Below, in pieces: positions 43,168 through 51,050 of a stretch of DNA of 64,000 bases. The stretch is taken from positions 62,001 through 126,000 of the forward strand of contig JAXLSW010000018.1 in assembly GCA_046330415.1 (NCBI GenBank). The letters run 5' to 3'. The position numbers were made by a program, and so were the translations under genes. How positions within the stretch are numbered: the first letter of the stretch is position 1; every line of letters begins with the position of its first letter. The notes under the pieces are model-generated. The model was not told where the DNA came from and made no database searches. It worked only from the letters and a program-made list of their open reading frames with translations. The stretch is from RHKX01 sp046330415 (GTDB lineage Bacteria > Actinomycetota > Thermoleophilia > Solirubrobacterales > 70-9).

Positions 43168-43189
43168 GTTCACGACATCTTCACCGCGG
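43168..43189 (+). promoter_or_regulatory. PHO box upstream of the TIM-barrel gene
   Basis: GTTCACGACAT and CTTCACCGCGG are contiguous 11-bp units with TTCAC in register, ending 28 bp before the ATG at 43218. It is divergent from the minus-strand box. Confidence 0.55.
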
Positions 43190-43217
43190 GCCCTCGGCCT
43201 TCGTCGAAGTTCGGGCC

Positions 43218-44114
43218 ATGGACATCGATACGCCGCTGCCATCGCGCTTCGGGCTCTCCGTCCCGACCGAGTGGTGGCCCGCCCGCCCGCTGATGAAGGA
43301 GATCGAGGCCGCAGGATTCGGCTGGGTGCAGCTTCCGGCGCCCCCGGAGAGCGTGCTCCTCGACACGCGAAGCTGCGTCCGCCACGCCCGCGGAGCCGGT
43401 GAGTCGGTCGCTGCGGCCGGGCTCCGCTCGGTGCTGCACGCGCCCGCCGAGCTGATCGCCGGGCGGCCTGAATCCGACCGCGCCGTCGAGGGAGCGATCG
43501 CGTACGCGGCCGAGTGCGGCGCGGCCGCGGTCGTCCTGCACGCCCGCGCGTACTGCGACGGACCGGGCGCCGGCGACCGCGCGCTCGCGGAGACGCGCTC
43601 GCTGGCTCAGCTCGCCGTCACGGCCGAGCGGCTCGGCGTCACGCTCGCGCTCGAGAACCTCGCTCCGGTCTTCCCCGGCCCGGAGACGATCTCGGCGAAC
43701 CCCCTGGCGCTGCGCGCCCTCGCCCGGCGCATCTCCTCCCCGGCGGTCGGGCTCTGCCTCGACGTCGGACACGCCAACGTCGTCGCCGGGCTGCGGCGAA
43801 CGTCGCTGACGCGCATGGTCGAGCCCGTCCTGGACATGGTCGCCCTCCTCCACGTGCACGACAACCTAGGCGCCCGCTGGATCCGCGACGAGCGCCCCGA
43901 GCTCGACCCGGTGCGCCTCGACCTCCACCTCCCCCCGGGACGCGGCTCGATTCAGTGGGAGACGGTGGCGCCGTCGCTGCTGGAGACCGGCGCCCCGATG
44001 ATCTGGGAGATCCACCCGCCCCGGCCGGCCCCCGCCGAGCTCATGGACGCGGCCCTGGCCGCGATGGACGCGGCCCCGACCCCCACCCGCCTGCCCGCGG
44101 ACACCGCGGCCTGA
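43218..44114 (+). CDS. Xylose-isomerase-like TIM-barrel protein (AP endonuclease family 2 fold)
   Basis: A 298-residue protein of the sugar-phosphate isomerase/epimerase superfamily. Metal-ligand blocks are seen in order: VVLHARAY (His near 105), TLALENLAPVF (Glu near 142), GLCLDVGHANVV (Asp/His), LLHVHDN and MIWEIHPP (Glu). The substrate is unknown; the fold covers isomerases, epimerases and AP endonucleases. A PHO box ends 28 bp upstream, so a role in phosphate starvation is possible. The tail is Ala/Pro/Thr-rich. Tandem repeats follow the stop. Confidence 0.82.
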   Translation: MDIDTPLPSRFGLSVPTEWWPARPLMKEIEAAGFGWVQLPAPPESVLLDTRSCVRHARGAGESVAAAGLRSVLHAPAELIAGRPESDRAVEGAIAYAAECGAAAVVLHARAYCDGPGAGDRALAETRSLAQLAVTAERLGVTLALENLAPVFPGPETISANPLALRALARRISSPAVGLCLDVGHANVVAGLRRTSLTRMVEPVLDMVALLHVHDNLGARWIRDERPELDPVRLDLHLPPGRGSIQWETVAPSLLETGAPMIWEIHPPRPAPAELMDAALAAMDAAPTPTRLPADTAA

Positions 44115-44122
44115 CCCCCACC

Positions 44123-44275
44123 GAGCGAAGCGCGGGACCAAAGGGCGGTGGCGGGGGACCCACCCGGCCACCCTCCCGAGCGAAGCAGCGGAGCCAAAGG
44201 GCGGTGGCGGGGGACCCACCCGGCCGCCCTCCCGAGCGAAGCGGGCGCTAAGGCCGGGAGGGTCCCCGCCGCCGC
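44123..44275. repeat. Tandem 55-56 bp GC-rich repeats, nearly three copies
   Basis: Units beginning GAGCGAAGC at 44123, 44178 and 44234 share CCAAAGGGCGGTGGCGGG and GGACCCACCCGGCC. The third diverges into GCGCTAAGGCCGGGAGG, which links it to the repeats at 8250-8360. It lies between the convergent TIM-barrel and DUF47 genes. Confidence 0.65.
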
Positions 44276-44284
44276 CCGCCGTGC

Positions 44285-44962
44285 CTACGTGTGCTTGACG
44301 ACGATGCTCTCGATCGAGTTGCTCGCCGAGCGGCAGGAGTCGATCGCCTCCTCGAGCGCCGCGTAGATGTCCTTCCAGCGCAAGACGAACATCGGGTCGA
44401 TCGCGTTGTCGAAGAGCGCTGCGAGGGCACCCCGGTAGATCTGATCGCCCTCCTGCTCGAGCTTGCGGATCCCTGAGAGGTGCTCCTCGATGCCCTCGAG
44501 CCGCTCGAGGTCGTCGAGCGCGGCCGAGAGCTCGCGGCCGCAGTCACGAAGGACGCCGGCAAGCTGCTGGGCCTGCTCCATCGGCGCTTCGACGTGCTTC
44601 GTCGCGAGCTGCTCGGAGGCCTCCTCGATGTCGTCGACGACATCGTCGATGGCTCCCGCGAGCATGTGGATGTCCTCGCGGTCGAACGGGGTCATCTTGC
44701 TCACCCGCAGTCGGTTGACGATCTTGTGGGTGACCCGATCGCCCTCCTCCTCGCAGTCGCTGATCTCCCGGCGCAGGCCGCGGTCCTCGGGCCAGGTGCG
44801 CATCAGGGCGTCCATGTGAGCGGCGGCGTCGCGCGCGTTACGCCCGGCAACACGCAGCAGCTCGAAGATCTCGGCCTGCGGCGGCTTCGCCCCGAACGCC
44901 TCCCAGCGCCGCCTCGCGGAGCGCAGATTGCGGCCGTAGAGCTGCTCCTCCGCGGCTGACAC
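44285..44962 (-). CDS. DUF47 / PhoU-like regulatory protein
   Basis: A 225-residue all-helical protein of the DUF47 family, distantly related to PhoU. It contains ISDCEEEGDRVTHKIVNRL near residue 67 with the E-x3-D metal-binding pattern, FDREDIHMLAGAIDDVVDDIEEA near 94, and IRKLEQEGDQIYRGALAALF near 163 with a second such pattern. DUF47 proteins usually accompany Pit phosphate transporters, but here the gene is the last of the pst-phoU operon, 10 bp after phoU. A role in controlling phosphate uptake is inferred. Confidence 0.87.
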   Translation of the reverse strand: MSAAEEQLYGRNLRSARRRWEAFGAKPPQAEIFELLRVAGRNARDAAAHMDALMRTWPEDRGLRREISDCEEEGDRVTHKIVNRLRVSKMTPFDREDIHMLAGAIDDVVDDIEEASEQLATKHVEAPMEQAQQLAGVLRDCGRELSAALDDLERLEGIEEHLSGIRKLEQEGDQIYRGALAALFDNAIDPMFVLRWKDIYAALEEAIDSCRSASNSIESIVVKHT

Positions 44963-44972
44963 CTGACGGTCC

Positions 44973-45668
44973 CTAGCTGCGGACCGGCTGCTCGGGGTGG
45001 GAGGCGTCCTCGAACTCCCGGAAGAGCCCGGTGACGACGAACGCCGTCTGCTCGCCGATGTCGACGGCGTTGTCTCCCATCCGCTCGATCGCCCGGGCGA
45101 TCAGCAGCATGCCGGTTGCCCACTCGCGCACGTCCTCGGTGTCGCCGATCTCGATCGCGAGCCGGAAGCACTGGCGGTTCAGGTTGTCGACGATGTCGTC
45201 GCCGCGGACGAGGTCCTGCGCGAGCTCGACGTCGCGGCCGGCGAACGCCTGCTTCGCCTGGCTCAGCATCGCGAGGACCTGCTTGCCCATCGTGATCACG
45301 TCGCGCAGCATGCGATCGTCGACGGGCGGCTCGTGGCCTGAGAGCGGCACGAGCTTGGCGATGTTCACGCACTGATCGCCCATCCGTTCGATCGACTTGA
45401 TCAGGTGCAGCAGCGCCGAGATCAGCCGCAGGTCCGTTGCGACCGGCGCCTGGGTCGCGAGCAGCGTCAGGATCGACTGGTGCACCTCGAGGTAGCGGCC
45501 GTCGATCCGGTCATCGTCGGCGATCACCATCTCGGCGAGCTCCATGTCACGGTGCTGGACGACCTCGAGCGCCCGGCCGAGCGTCTCGGCCACGAGGTCG
45601 AGCCCACCCAGCGTCCGCTCCTCGAGCGTCCGCAGCTCCTCCGCGTACTTGTGCCTGGTCTCTGGCAT
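44973..45668 (-). CDS. phoU: Phosphate regulator PhoU
   Basis: A 231-residue PhoU with two three-helix repeats. Each carries the E/D metal-cluster motifs: VIADDDRIDGRYLEV with HLIKSIERMGDQCVNIAKL, and LVRGDDIVDNLNRQ with ARAIERMGDNAVDIGE. It links the Pst transporter to the phosphate-sensing kinase and shuts off the Pho response when phosphate is ample. ATG 45668 begins MPETRHKYAEELRTLEE; upstream sequence in this frame is antisense of pstB. It lies 29 bp downstream of pstB. Confidence 0.93.
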   Translation of the reverse strand: MPETRHKYAEELRTLEERTLGGLDLVAETLGRALEVVQHRDMELAEMVIADDDRIDGRYLEVHQSILTLLATQAPVATDLRLISALLHLIKSIERMGDQCVNIAKLVPLSGHEPPVDDRMLRDVITMGKQVLAMLSQAKQAFAGRDVELAQDLVRGDDIVDNLNRQCFRLAIEIGDTEDVREWATGMLLIARAIERMGDNAVDIGEQTAFVVTGLFREFEDASHPEQPVRS

Positions 45669-45697
45669 CTTGCTCGCTTCCCTGTTCCCGTCCGCGG

Positions 45698-46618
45698 TCA
45701 GCCGAAGCGGCCGCTGACGTAGTCCTCGGTCGCCTTCTGCGACGGGTTCGAGAAGATCGTGGTCGTCTCGTCCATCTCCACGAGCCGGCCGGGATCGCCG
45801 CTCCGCTCGAGGTTGAAGAAGGCGGTGTAGTCGCTCGCGCGGCTCGCCTGCTGCATGTTGTGGGTGACGATCACGATCGTGAAGTTCTTCTTCAGATCCT
45901 GGATCAGATCCTCGACGGCCAGGGTCGCGACCGGGTCCAGCGCCGAGCAAGGCTCGTCCATCAGCAGGACCTCGGGCTGGACGGCGGTGGCGCGGGCGAT
46001 GCAGAGACGCTGCTGCTGACCGCCGGAGAGGCCGGAGCCGGGCTTGTTGAGCCGGTCCTTGACCTCGTTCCAGAGGTTCGCGCCGCGCAGCGCCCTCTCC
46101 ACCACCTCGTCGAGCTGGGCCTTCTTGACCTTCCTCGCGTTCAGCTTCAGGCCCGCGGCCACGTTGTCGTAGATCGACATCGTCGGGAACGGGTTCGGCT
46201 GCTGGAAGACCATGCCGACCTGACGGCGCACCTCGACCGGATCGATGCCGGGGCCGTAGATGTCGGCGCCGTCGAGGGTCAGGTGGCCCTCGACGCGCGC
46301 GCCGGGGGTGAGCTCGTGCATGCGGTTGATCGAGCGCAGGAAGGTCGTCTTGCCGCAGCCCGAGGAACCGATCAGGGCGGTCACCTTGTTCGGGCGGATG
46401 GACATCTCGACGTCCTCGACGGCCTTGAAGTCGCCGTAGAACAGGCTCAGGCCCGACACCTCGATGGCCTTCGCGCGGCTGTCCGCGGAGGCGGCCGTCC
46501 CGGTCTCGCCGACGACGGGCGCAGCGCCGGCCGTCGCGGGTGCCCTCGGGGCGTCGACGGGGCTATCGATCAGCTCCGGAGTCTCTGTCTCAGTCAAGTC
46601 CTCACCGTCCTCTTTCAT
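45698..46618 (-). CDS. pstB: Phosphate ABC transporter ATPase
   Basis: A 306-residue ABC ATPase. Walker A is GSSGCGKTTFLRSINRMHEL, typical of PstB. It continues with VGMVFQQPNPFPTMSIYDNV, the signature GLSGGQQQRLCIARA, Walker B EVLLMDEPCSALDP and switch His VTHNMQQASR. About 50 acidic, Ala/Pro-rich residues precede the usual start (IEVSGLSLFYGDFKAV), longer than usual for PstB. Energises PstSCA phosphate import. Confidence 0.95.
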   Translation of the reverse strand: MKEDGEDLTETETPELIDSPVDAPRAPATAGAAPVVGETGTAASADSRAKAIEVSGLSLFYGDFKAVEDVEMSIRPNKVTALIGSSGCGKTTFLRSINRMHELTPGARVEGHLTLDGADIYGPGIDPVEVRRQVGMVFQQPNPFPTMSIYDNVAAGLKLNARKVKKAQLDEVVERALRGANLWNEVKDRLNKPGSGLSGGQQQRLCIARATAVQPEVLLMDEPCSALDPVATLAVEDLIQDLKKNFTIVIVTHNMQQASRASDYTAFFNLERSGDPGRLVEMDETTTIFSNPSQKATEDYVSGRFG

Positions 46619-46633
46619 TTCGAAGCTTGCAAG

Positions 46634-47722
46634 TCAGCGGATCTCGGTTCCGAACCGCCGATAGAAGAGCCGCGCGATCAGGTTCAGCAGAAGGACGATC
46701 ACGATCAGGGTCAGCGCGGCCGCCCAGGCGCGGTCGTAGGAGGCGTCCTGCGGGATCCCCGGCGTCTTGTACTCGAAGTAGGCGTAGACCGGGAGGGTCT
46801 CCATGCGGCCGCTGAAGGGGTTCAGGTTGGTCGAGTCGATGACCCCGGCGGTGACCAGCAGCGGCGCCGTCTCGCCGATGATCCGGGCGACGGCGAGCAT
46901 GACGCCGGTGATCATCCCGGCGAGCGCCGTCGGCAGCACGACCTTGACGATCGTCCTCCACTTCGGCGTCCCGAGCGCGTAGGAGGCCTCGCGCAGGTGG
47001 TCGGGGACGATCTTCAGCATCTCCTCCGCCGAGCGGATCACGATCGGGATCATCAGGACCGAGAGCGCCACCGAGCCCATCACGCCAAGGCGGATGCCGG
47101 GGCCGAAGATCAGCGCGAAGAGCGCGTAGGCGAAGAGGCCGGCGACGATCGAAGGGATGCCGGTCATGACGTCGACGAAGAAGGTCAGATAGCGGGCCAA
47201 CCGCTTGCCCTTGCCGTACTCGACGAGGTAGATCGCGGCCATGATCCCGATCGGCACCGAGATCGCCGCGGCGACGCCGGTGATGACCAGCGTCCCCCAG
47301 ATCGCGTGCGTCGCGCCGCCGCCCTCGCCGACCACGTTGCGGGCCGACTCGGTGAAGAACGTCGTGTCGAAGCGGGCCATGCCGCGGTCGACGACCGTCC
47401 ACAGCAGCGAGGCGAGCGGCAGCACCGCGAGCACGAAAGCCGACGCGATCGTCACGGTGACGAGCCGGTCCTTGGCCTGGCGGGCGCTCTCGACGACGCG
47501 CGAGACGGCGTAGATCGAGATGCTCGAGACGACCGCGGTGCCGATCACGAGCCTGACGATGCTGACCTGTCCGAGCAGGGTCAGGATCAGGAAGGTGAGG
47601 GCCAGCGAAGCGCCGGCGAGCGCGTAGGGGGCCCAATCCGGGAGCCGGCCACGGCCGATGCCCGCCTCCCCCCCGAAGACGTCGCGGGAATCGAATCCGA
47701 CGGGTGCGGTGGTGCCCGACAT
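46634..47722 (-). CDS. pstA: Phosphate ABC transporter permease PstA
   Basis: A 362-residue permease with at least eight hydrophobic segments. About 100 residues (two or three extra helices) precede the usual PstA region. Conserved parts include VGEGGGATHAIWGTLVITGVAAAISVPIGIMAAIYLVEYG, DVMTGIPSIVAGLFAY and the EAA loop LREASYALGTPKWRTIVKVVLPTALAG. Its start ATG 47722 shares a base with the pstC stop, so translation is coupled. Confidence 0.93.
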   Translation of the reverse strand: MSGTTAPVGFDSRDVFGGEAGIGRGRLPDWAPYALAGASLALTFLILTLLGQVSIVRLVIGTAVVSSISIYAVSRVVESARQAKDRLVTVTIASAFVLAVLPLASLLWTVVDRGMARFDTTFFTESARNVVGEGGGATHAIWGTLVITGVAAAISVPIGIMAAIYLVEYGKGKRLARYLTFFVDVMTGIPSIVAGLFAYALFALIFGPGIRLGVMGSVALSVLMIPIVIRSAEEMLKIVPDHLREASYALGTPKWRTIVKVVLPTALAGMITGVMLAVARIIGETAPLLVTAGVIDSTNLNPFSGRMETLPVYAYFEYKTPGIPQDASYDRAWAAALTLIVIVLLLNLIARLFYRRFGTEIR

Positions 47723-48684
47723 CAGGCCCTCTTCTTCCCCTCGGCCGCGTGGCGCTCGGAGCGCGAGATGATCGCGCGAGCGCCCATGTTGACCAAGAGG
47801 GTGATCGCGAAGAGGACGAGCCCCGAGAGGATCAGCTCGTTGACCTCGATGCCCGAGGACTCGGGGAACTTGCTCGCGATGTTGGAGGCGATCGTCGGCG
47901 GGTTGCCGGAGCCGATCAGGTTGAAGGTGACCCCGCCCGAGCCCGAGAGGATGATCACGACGGCCATCGTCTCGCCGAGGGCGCGACCGAGGCCGAGCAT
48001 CGAGCCGCTGATCACGGCCGAGCGGCCGAAGGGAAGGACCGTCATCTTGATCATCTCCCAGCGCGTGGCGCCCAGCGCGAGGGCGCCCTCCTGCTGCTTC
48101 CTCGGCGCCTGCGAGAAGACCTCACGGGCGACCGCGGAGATGATCGGCAGGATCATCACCGCCAGGACGATCCCGACGACGAACATGGTCCGGCCCGTCA
48201 CCGACGCCGGACCCTCGAAGAAGGGGAGGAACCCGAGGTTGTCCTCGAGCCACTTCATGACCCCGACCGCGGCGGGGCCGAGGACGAAGATGCCCCAGAG
48301 CCCGTAGACGATGCTGGGGATGGCCGCCAGCAGGTCGACGATGTAGCCGAGCGGCTGGGCGAGCCGGCGCGGCGCGATGTGGCTGATGAAGAGCGCCACC
48401 GCGACCGCGAGCGGGACCGCGATGATCACCGCCAGGGTGGCGGCGAGCACCGTCCCGAAGGCCAGCGGCGCGATGTAGGCGACGACGCTCTTGCCCTCGG
48501 CGAGCTCGGACGTGCTCGCCGAAAGCGCCGGCACCGCCTGAATCAGGAGGAAGATCGCGACCCCGGCCAGGACGGTCAGGATCGCGATCCCCGAGGCGAT
48601 CGCGGCGCCCGAGAAGAGGCGATCTCCGAGGCGGCGTTCGCCGCCTCGGAGACCCCATACGCTCGGTCCGGTCGCTGCTTCCAT
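47722..48684 (-). CDS. pstC: Phosphate ABC transporter permease PstC
   Basis: A 320-residue permease with six or more helices. Visible PstC blocks are GTVLAATLAVIIAVPLAVAVALFISHIAP, YIVDLLAAIPSIVYGLWGIFVLGP and the EAA loop EGALALGATRWEMIKMTVLPFGRSAV, followed by LGRALGETMAV. It forms the membrane channel with PstA. It starts 19 bp after the pstS stop. Confidence 0.94.
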   Translation of the reverse strand: MEAATGPSVWGLRGGERRLGDRLFSGAAIASGIAILTVLAGVAIFLLIQAVPALSASTSELAEGKSVVAYIAPLAFGTVLAATLAVIIAVPLAVAVALFISHIAPRRLAQPLGYIVDLLAAIPSIVYGLWGIFVLGPAAVGVMKWLEDNLGFLPFFEGPASVTGRTMFVVGIVLAVMILPIISAVAREVFSQAPRKQQEGALALGATRWEMIKMTVLPFGRSAVISGSMLGLGRALGETMAVVIILSGSGGVTFNLIGSGNPPTIASNIASKFPESSGIEVNELILSGLVLFAITLLVNMGARAIISRSERHAAEGKKRA

Positions 48685-48703
48685 GCCTCGGGACCTCCGC
48701 TAC

Positions 48704-49792
48704 CTAGGAGCCGATCGCGTCGACCGCCGGCTGGATCTGCTTCTGCAGGTCCGAGGAGATCGGCGCCGAGCCGGCGTTGTCGGCGGCGGCCTGCTGGCCG
48801 TCGGAGCTGATCACGTAGCCGAGGTAGCCCTTGACGATGTCGGCGGTGGCCGAGTCGTCGTAGGCGGTGCACGCGGCGGCGGACGAGATCAGGATCAGCG
48901 GGTACTGCGACGGATCCGTCGTAGTCCGGTCGATCTCGAACGAGAACACGTAGTCACCGTCCTTGACCTCCTTGGCCGCGTCGGCGGCAGCCGTCGCGCC
49001 GTCGGCGGACGGAGCGACGTACTCGTCGCCGACCTTGACCGAGGCGATGCCAAGATCGCCGGCCTGGCTCTCGTCGGCGTAGCCGATCGTGCCCTCACCG
49101 GCGCCGACGGCCTCGACGACACCGGAGGTGCCCTCAGCGGCCTCGCCGCCGTCCACCGGCCACGCGTCGTCGGGCTCGTACGTCCACACGTCCGGAGCCG
49201 TCTGCGACAGGTAGTCGGTGAAGTTCGCCGTCGTGCCCGAGTCGTCGGAGCGGTTCACCGGCGTGATGTCGGTGTCCGGCAGGTCGGCGTCGGGGTTGTC
49301 CGCGGCGATGGCCGGGTCGTTCCACTTGGTGATCTCCTGAGCGAAGATCCCCGCGAGCGTGTCGGGGGAGAGCTGCAGGTTCTCGACCTCGGGGAGGTTG
49401 TAGACCACCGCGATCGGCGAGATGTAGACGGGGATCTGGATGAACTCGCCCCCGGCCTTCTTGCAGCGATCCTCCGCTCCGGTCAGCTCGTCGTCGGCGA
49501 ACGGGGAGTCGGTGCCGGCGTAGTCGGTCTTGCCACCGGCGATGAACGCCTCGCGGCCGCCGCCCGACCCAACCGGGTCGTAGGCGATGCTGACGCCCGA
49601 GTTGTCCGTCTGGAAGCCGGCGATCCAGGCCTGCTGGGCGGCGTCCTGGGAGCTCGCGCCCGCGCCGGCGATGTCGCCGGAGAGGTCGCTGCCGCTGCTG
49701 GTGCTGTCGCTGTCGTCGCTGCCGCAGGCGGCCACGCCGAACGCGAGAAGCACCGTCGAGGCGCCAATTGCGAAGAACTTACGTGAGTTCAC
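48704..49792 (-). CDS. pstS: Phosphate-binding lipoprotein PstS
   Basis: A 362-residue periplasmic phosphate-binding protein. The lipobox ends in LLAFGVAAC (Cys23), followed by a Ser/Asp-rich linker. The phosphate-binding regions are GAGASSQDAAQQAW, GSGGGREAFIAGGKTDYAGTDSP, and NRSDDSGTTANFTDYL. A PHO box lies 130 bp upstream on the same strand. First gene of the pstSCAB-phoU-DUF47 operon. Confidence 0.95.
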   Translation of the reverse strand: MNSRKFFAIGASTVLLAFGVAACGSDDSDSTSSGSDLSGDIAGAGASSQDAAQQAWIAGFQTDNSGVSIAYDPVGSGGGREAFIAGGKTDYAGTDSPFADDELTGAEDRCKKAGGEFIQIPVYISPIAVVYNLPEVENLQLSPDTLAGIFAQEITKWNDPAIAADNPDADLPDTDITPVNRSDDSGTTANFTDYLSQTAPDVWTYEPDDAWPVDGGEAAEGTSGVVEAVGAGEGTIGYADESQAGDLGIASVKVGDEYVAPSADGATAAADAAKEVKDGDYVFSFEIDRTTTDPSQYPLILISSAAACTAYDDSATADIVKGYLGYVISSDGQQAAADNAGSAPISSDLQKQIQPAVDAIGS

Positions 49793-49920
49793 GTCACTCC
49801 TTGTCTGTCTGGGAATGGATGCCGAGAGGGCGGGCGAGCAGGGGCTCGCAGGGCCCGCGTTGTGTCGGCGCAGAGGAATGTCCCAGCCGGTTCAGGAGGG
49901 CTTGTTACTCGCGTGTGCCC

Positions 49921-49942
49921 GACCTGTGAAGAAGCTGTGAAC
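49921..49942 (-). promoter_or_regulatory. PHO box upstream of pstS
   Basis: Read on the minus strand, GTTCACAGCTT and CTTCACAGGTC are contiguous 11-bp direct repeats with TTCACA in register. A third, weaker unit GGGCACACGCG follows. This matches the Streptomyces PhoP binding unit and lies 130 bp before pstS. Confidence 0.75.
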
Positions 49943-49990
49943 GAGTCGCGGCTGCTCCAGGGGACCTGGACAGGCGGCCCGGGCGCGTAG

Positions 49991-50794
49991 CTACGCGGTT
50001 GCGGCGGAGGCCTCGGGTTCAGCCGACCGCTCTTCGGCGGCGGTCCCGAGGTCGTCGGCGCTGGGGAGATCTGCGACTCCGTCCACCGGCTCCGGCTGGA
50101 AGCGGTAGCCGATGCCGAAGTGCGTGTGGATGTAGTTCCAGCTCGGCGAGAGCTTCTGGATCTTGGAGCGGAGCTTGCGGACGAAGACGTCGACCGAACG
50201 GTCGCCGTGCGCCATCTCGTAACCCCAGACGCGCCTATATATCTCTCCGCGCTCGATCACCGAGCCGGCGGACTCCGAGAGGGTCTTGACGAGCTCGAAC
50301 TCACGGCGGGTCAGGTCGAGGCTGGTGCCGCCGACGAAGGCCTGGAACTGGTCGGGGCGGATCTCGAGTTCGCCGACGACCGTCGGGCCCTTCTCGGTCT
50401 CGCCGCTGGCGCGGCGGCGGCGGCGGACCACGGCCTCGATCCGGGCCATCACCTCCTCGGGATGACAGGGCTTGGCGATCCAGTCGTCGGCCCCGAGCCG
50501 CAGCCCGCGGACCCGCTGGGCGACCGTCGAGTCGGTGGTGCAGACGATCACGCCGAGGCCGGGCATCATCCCGCAGACGCGCTCGAGGAACGGCCAGGCG
50601 TCCTCGGCGGGGAGGACCGTCAGGTCGACGAGCAACGCGTTGATCTTCATCGCGACGAGCTCCTCCGCGGGCACGGCGCCGCCGAGCGCGCGGTGCTGCC
50701 AGCCGGCGGCGTCGAGGCGCTTACCGAGGACGGTGAGGAAAGCGCTGTCGCGATCGATGATCGCGACCCGGAGTATCGAGCTTGGAGCGCTCAT
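49991..50794 (-). CDS. OmpR/PhoB-class response regulator, probable Pho regulator
   Basis: A 267-residue regulator. Its receiver domain has Asp in AIIDRDSAF, phosphoacceptor Asp in ALLVDLTVLP, Thr in VCTTDS and Lys in IAKPCHPEE. The winged-helix domain shows LDLTRREFELVKTLSESAGSVIERGEIYRRVWG and DVFVRKLRSKI. A 35-residue acidic tail follows. No histidine kinase gene is adjacent. Its position beside pstS and PHO boxes suggests the phosphate regulator (PhoB/PhoP/RegX3 role), but the name is inferred. Confidence 0.85.
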   Translation of the reverse strand: MSAPSSILRVAIIDRDSAFLTVLGKRLDAAGWQHRALGGAVPAEELVAMKINALLVDLTVLPAEDAWPFLERVCGMMPGLGVIVCTTDSTVAQRVRGLRLGADDWIAKPCHPEEVMARIEAVVRRRRRASGETEKGPTVVGELEIRPDQFQAFVGGTSLDLTRREFELVKTLSESAGSVIERGEIYRRVWGYEMAHGDRSVDVFVRKLRSKIQKLSPSWNYIHTHFGIGYRFQPEPVDGVADLPSADDLGTAAEERSAEPEASAATA

Positions 50795-50889
50795 GGGTGC
50801 AAGGGGTGGGTTCGTCCGACGCGGTGGTGGCTGACGGATCGACTCGATCGTAGCGGTGCTCAGGCGGCGAGAAGCGTGAATCAGCGCAC

Positions 50890-50933
50890 GGTCACAGGAT
50901 TTTCACAAGGCCGTCCCCGGATGTTCACGGCTG
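50890..50933 (+). promoter_or_regulatory. Four-unit PHO-box array pointing away from the regulator gene
   Basis: Four contiguous 11-bp units lie at 50890-50933: GGTCACAGGAT, TTTCACAAGGC, CGTCCCCGGAT, GTTCACGGCTG. Three carry TCAC in register. The units read on the plus strand, opposite to the regulator gene, which starts at 50794. Only a half site (ATTCACGCTTC, 50871-50881) faces the regulator. Confidence 0.65.
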
Positions 50934-50949
50934 GATGACGTGTACAGGA

Positions 50950-51027
50950 GAGGGTTCCGATCACCGTGAGACCAGCTATCTCGCGCGCGCGCGGCCTCCT
51001 CCTGCCCCGGCCGCGCGCTTTCTTTTC
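50950..51027 (+). ncRNA. Candidate Pho-controlled small RNA
   Basis: Downstream of the PHO array a -10-like TACAGG lies near 50943-50948, so a transcript could start near 50950-50955 and end at the terminator T tract at 51019-51027, about 75 nt. No plus-strand gene lies upstream that the terminator could serve. A GTG at 50966 after AGGAGAGGG opens a 30-codon frame, but it runs through the terminator stem, so coding is doubtful. The 5' end is inferred. Confidence 0.45.
50987..51027 (+). terminator. Strong intrinsic terminator
   Basis: GCGCGCGGCC (50987-50996) and GGCCGCGCGC (51009-51018) form a perfect 10-bp GC stem with a 12-nt loop, followed directly by TTTCTTTTC. The T tract gives plus-strand direction. 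This is the only such T-tailed hairpin I found in the window. Confidence 0.75.
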
Positions 51028-51050
51028 GGGGTCCCTCCGGGCGGGCGGCT

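Noticed and set aside
45437..48307. A plus-strand open frame of about 950 codons opposite phoU-pstBAC
   Set aside because: It lies antisense to four recognisable genes and its product is Arg/Asp/His-rich low-complexity sequence.
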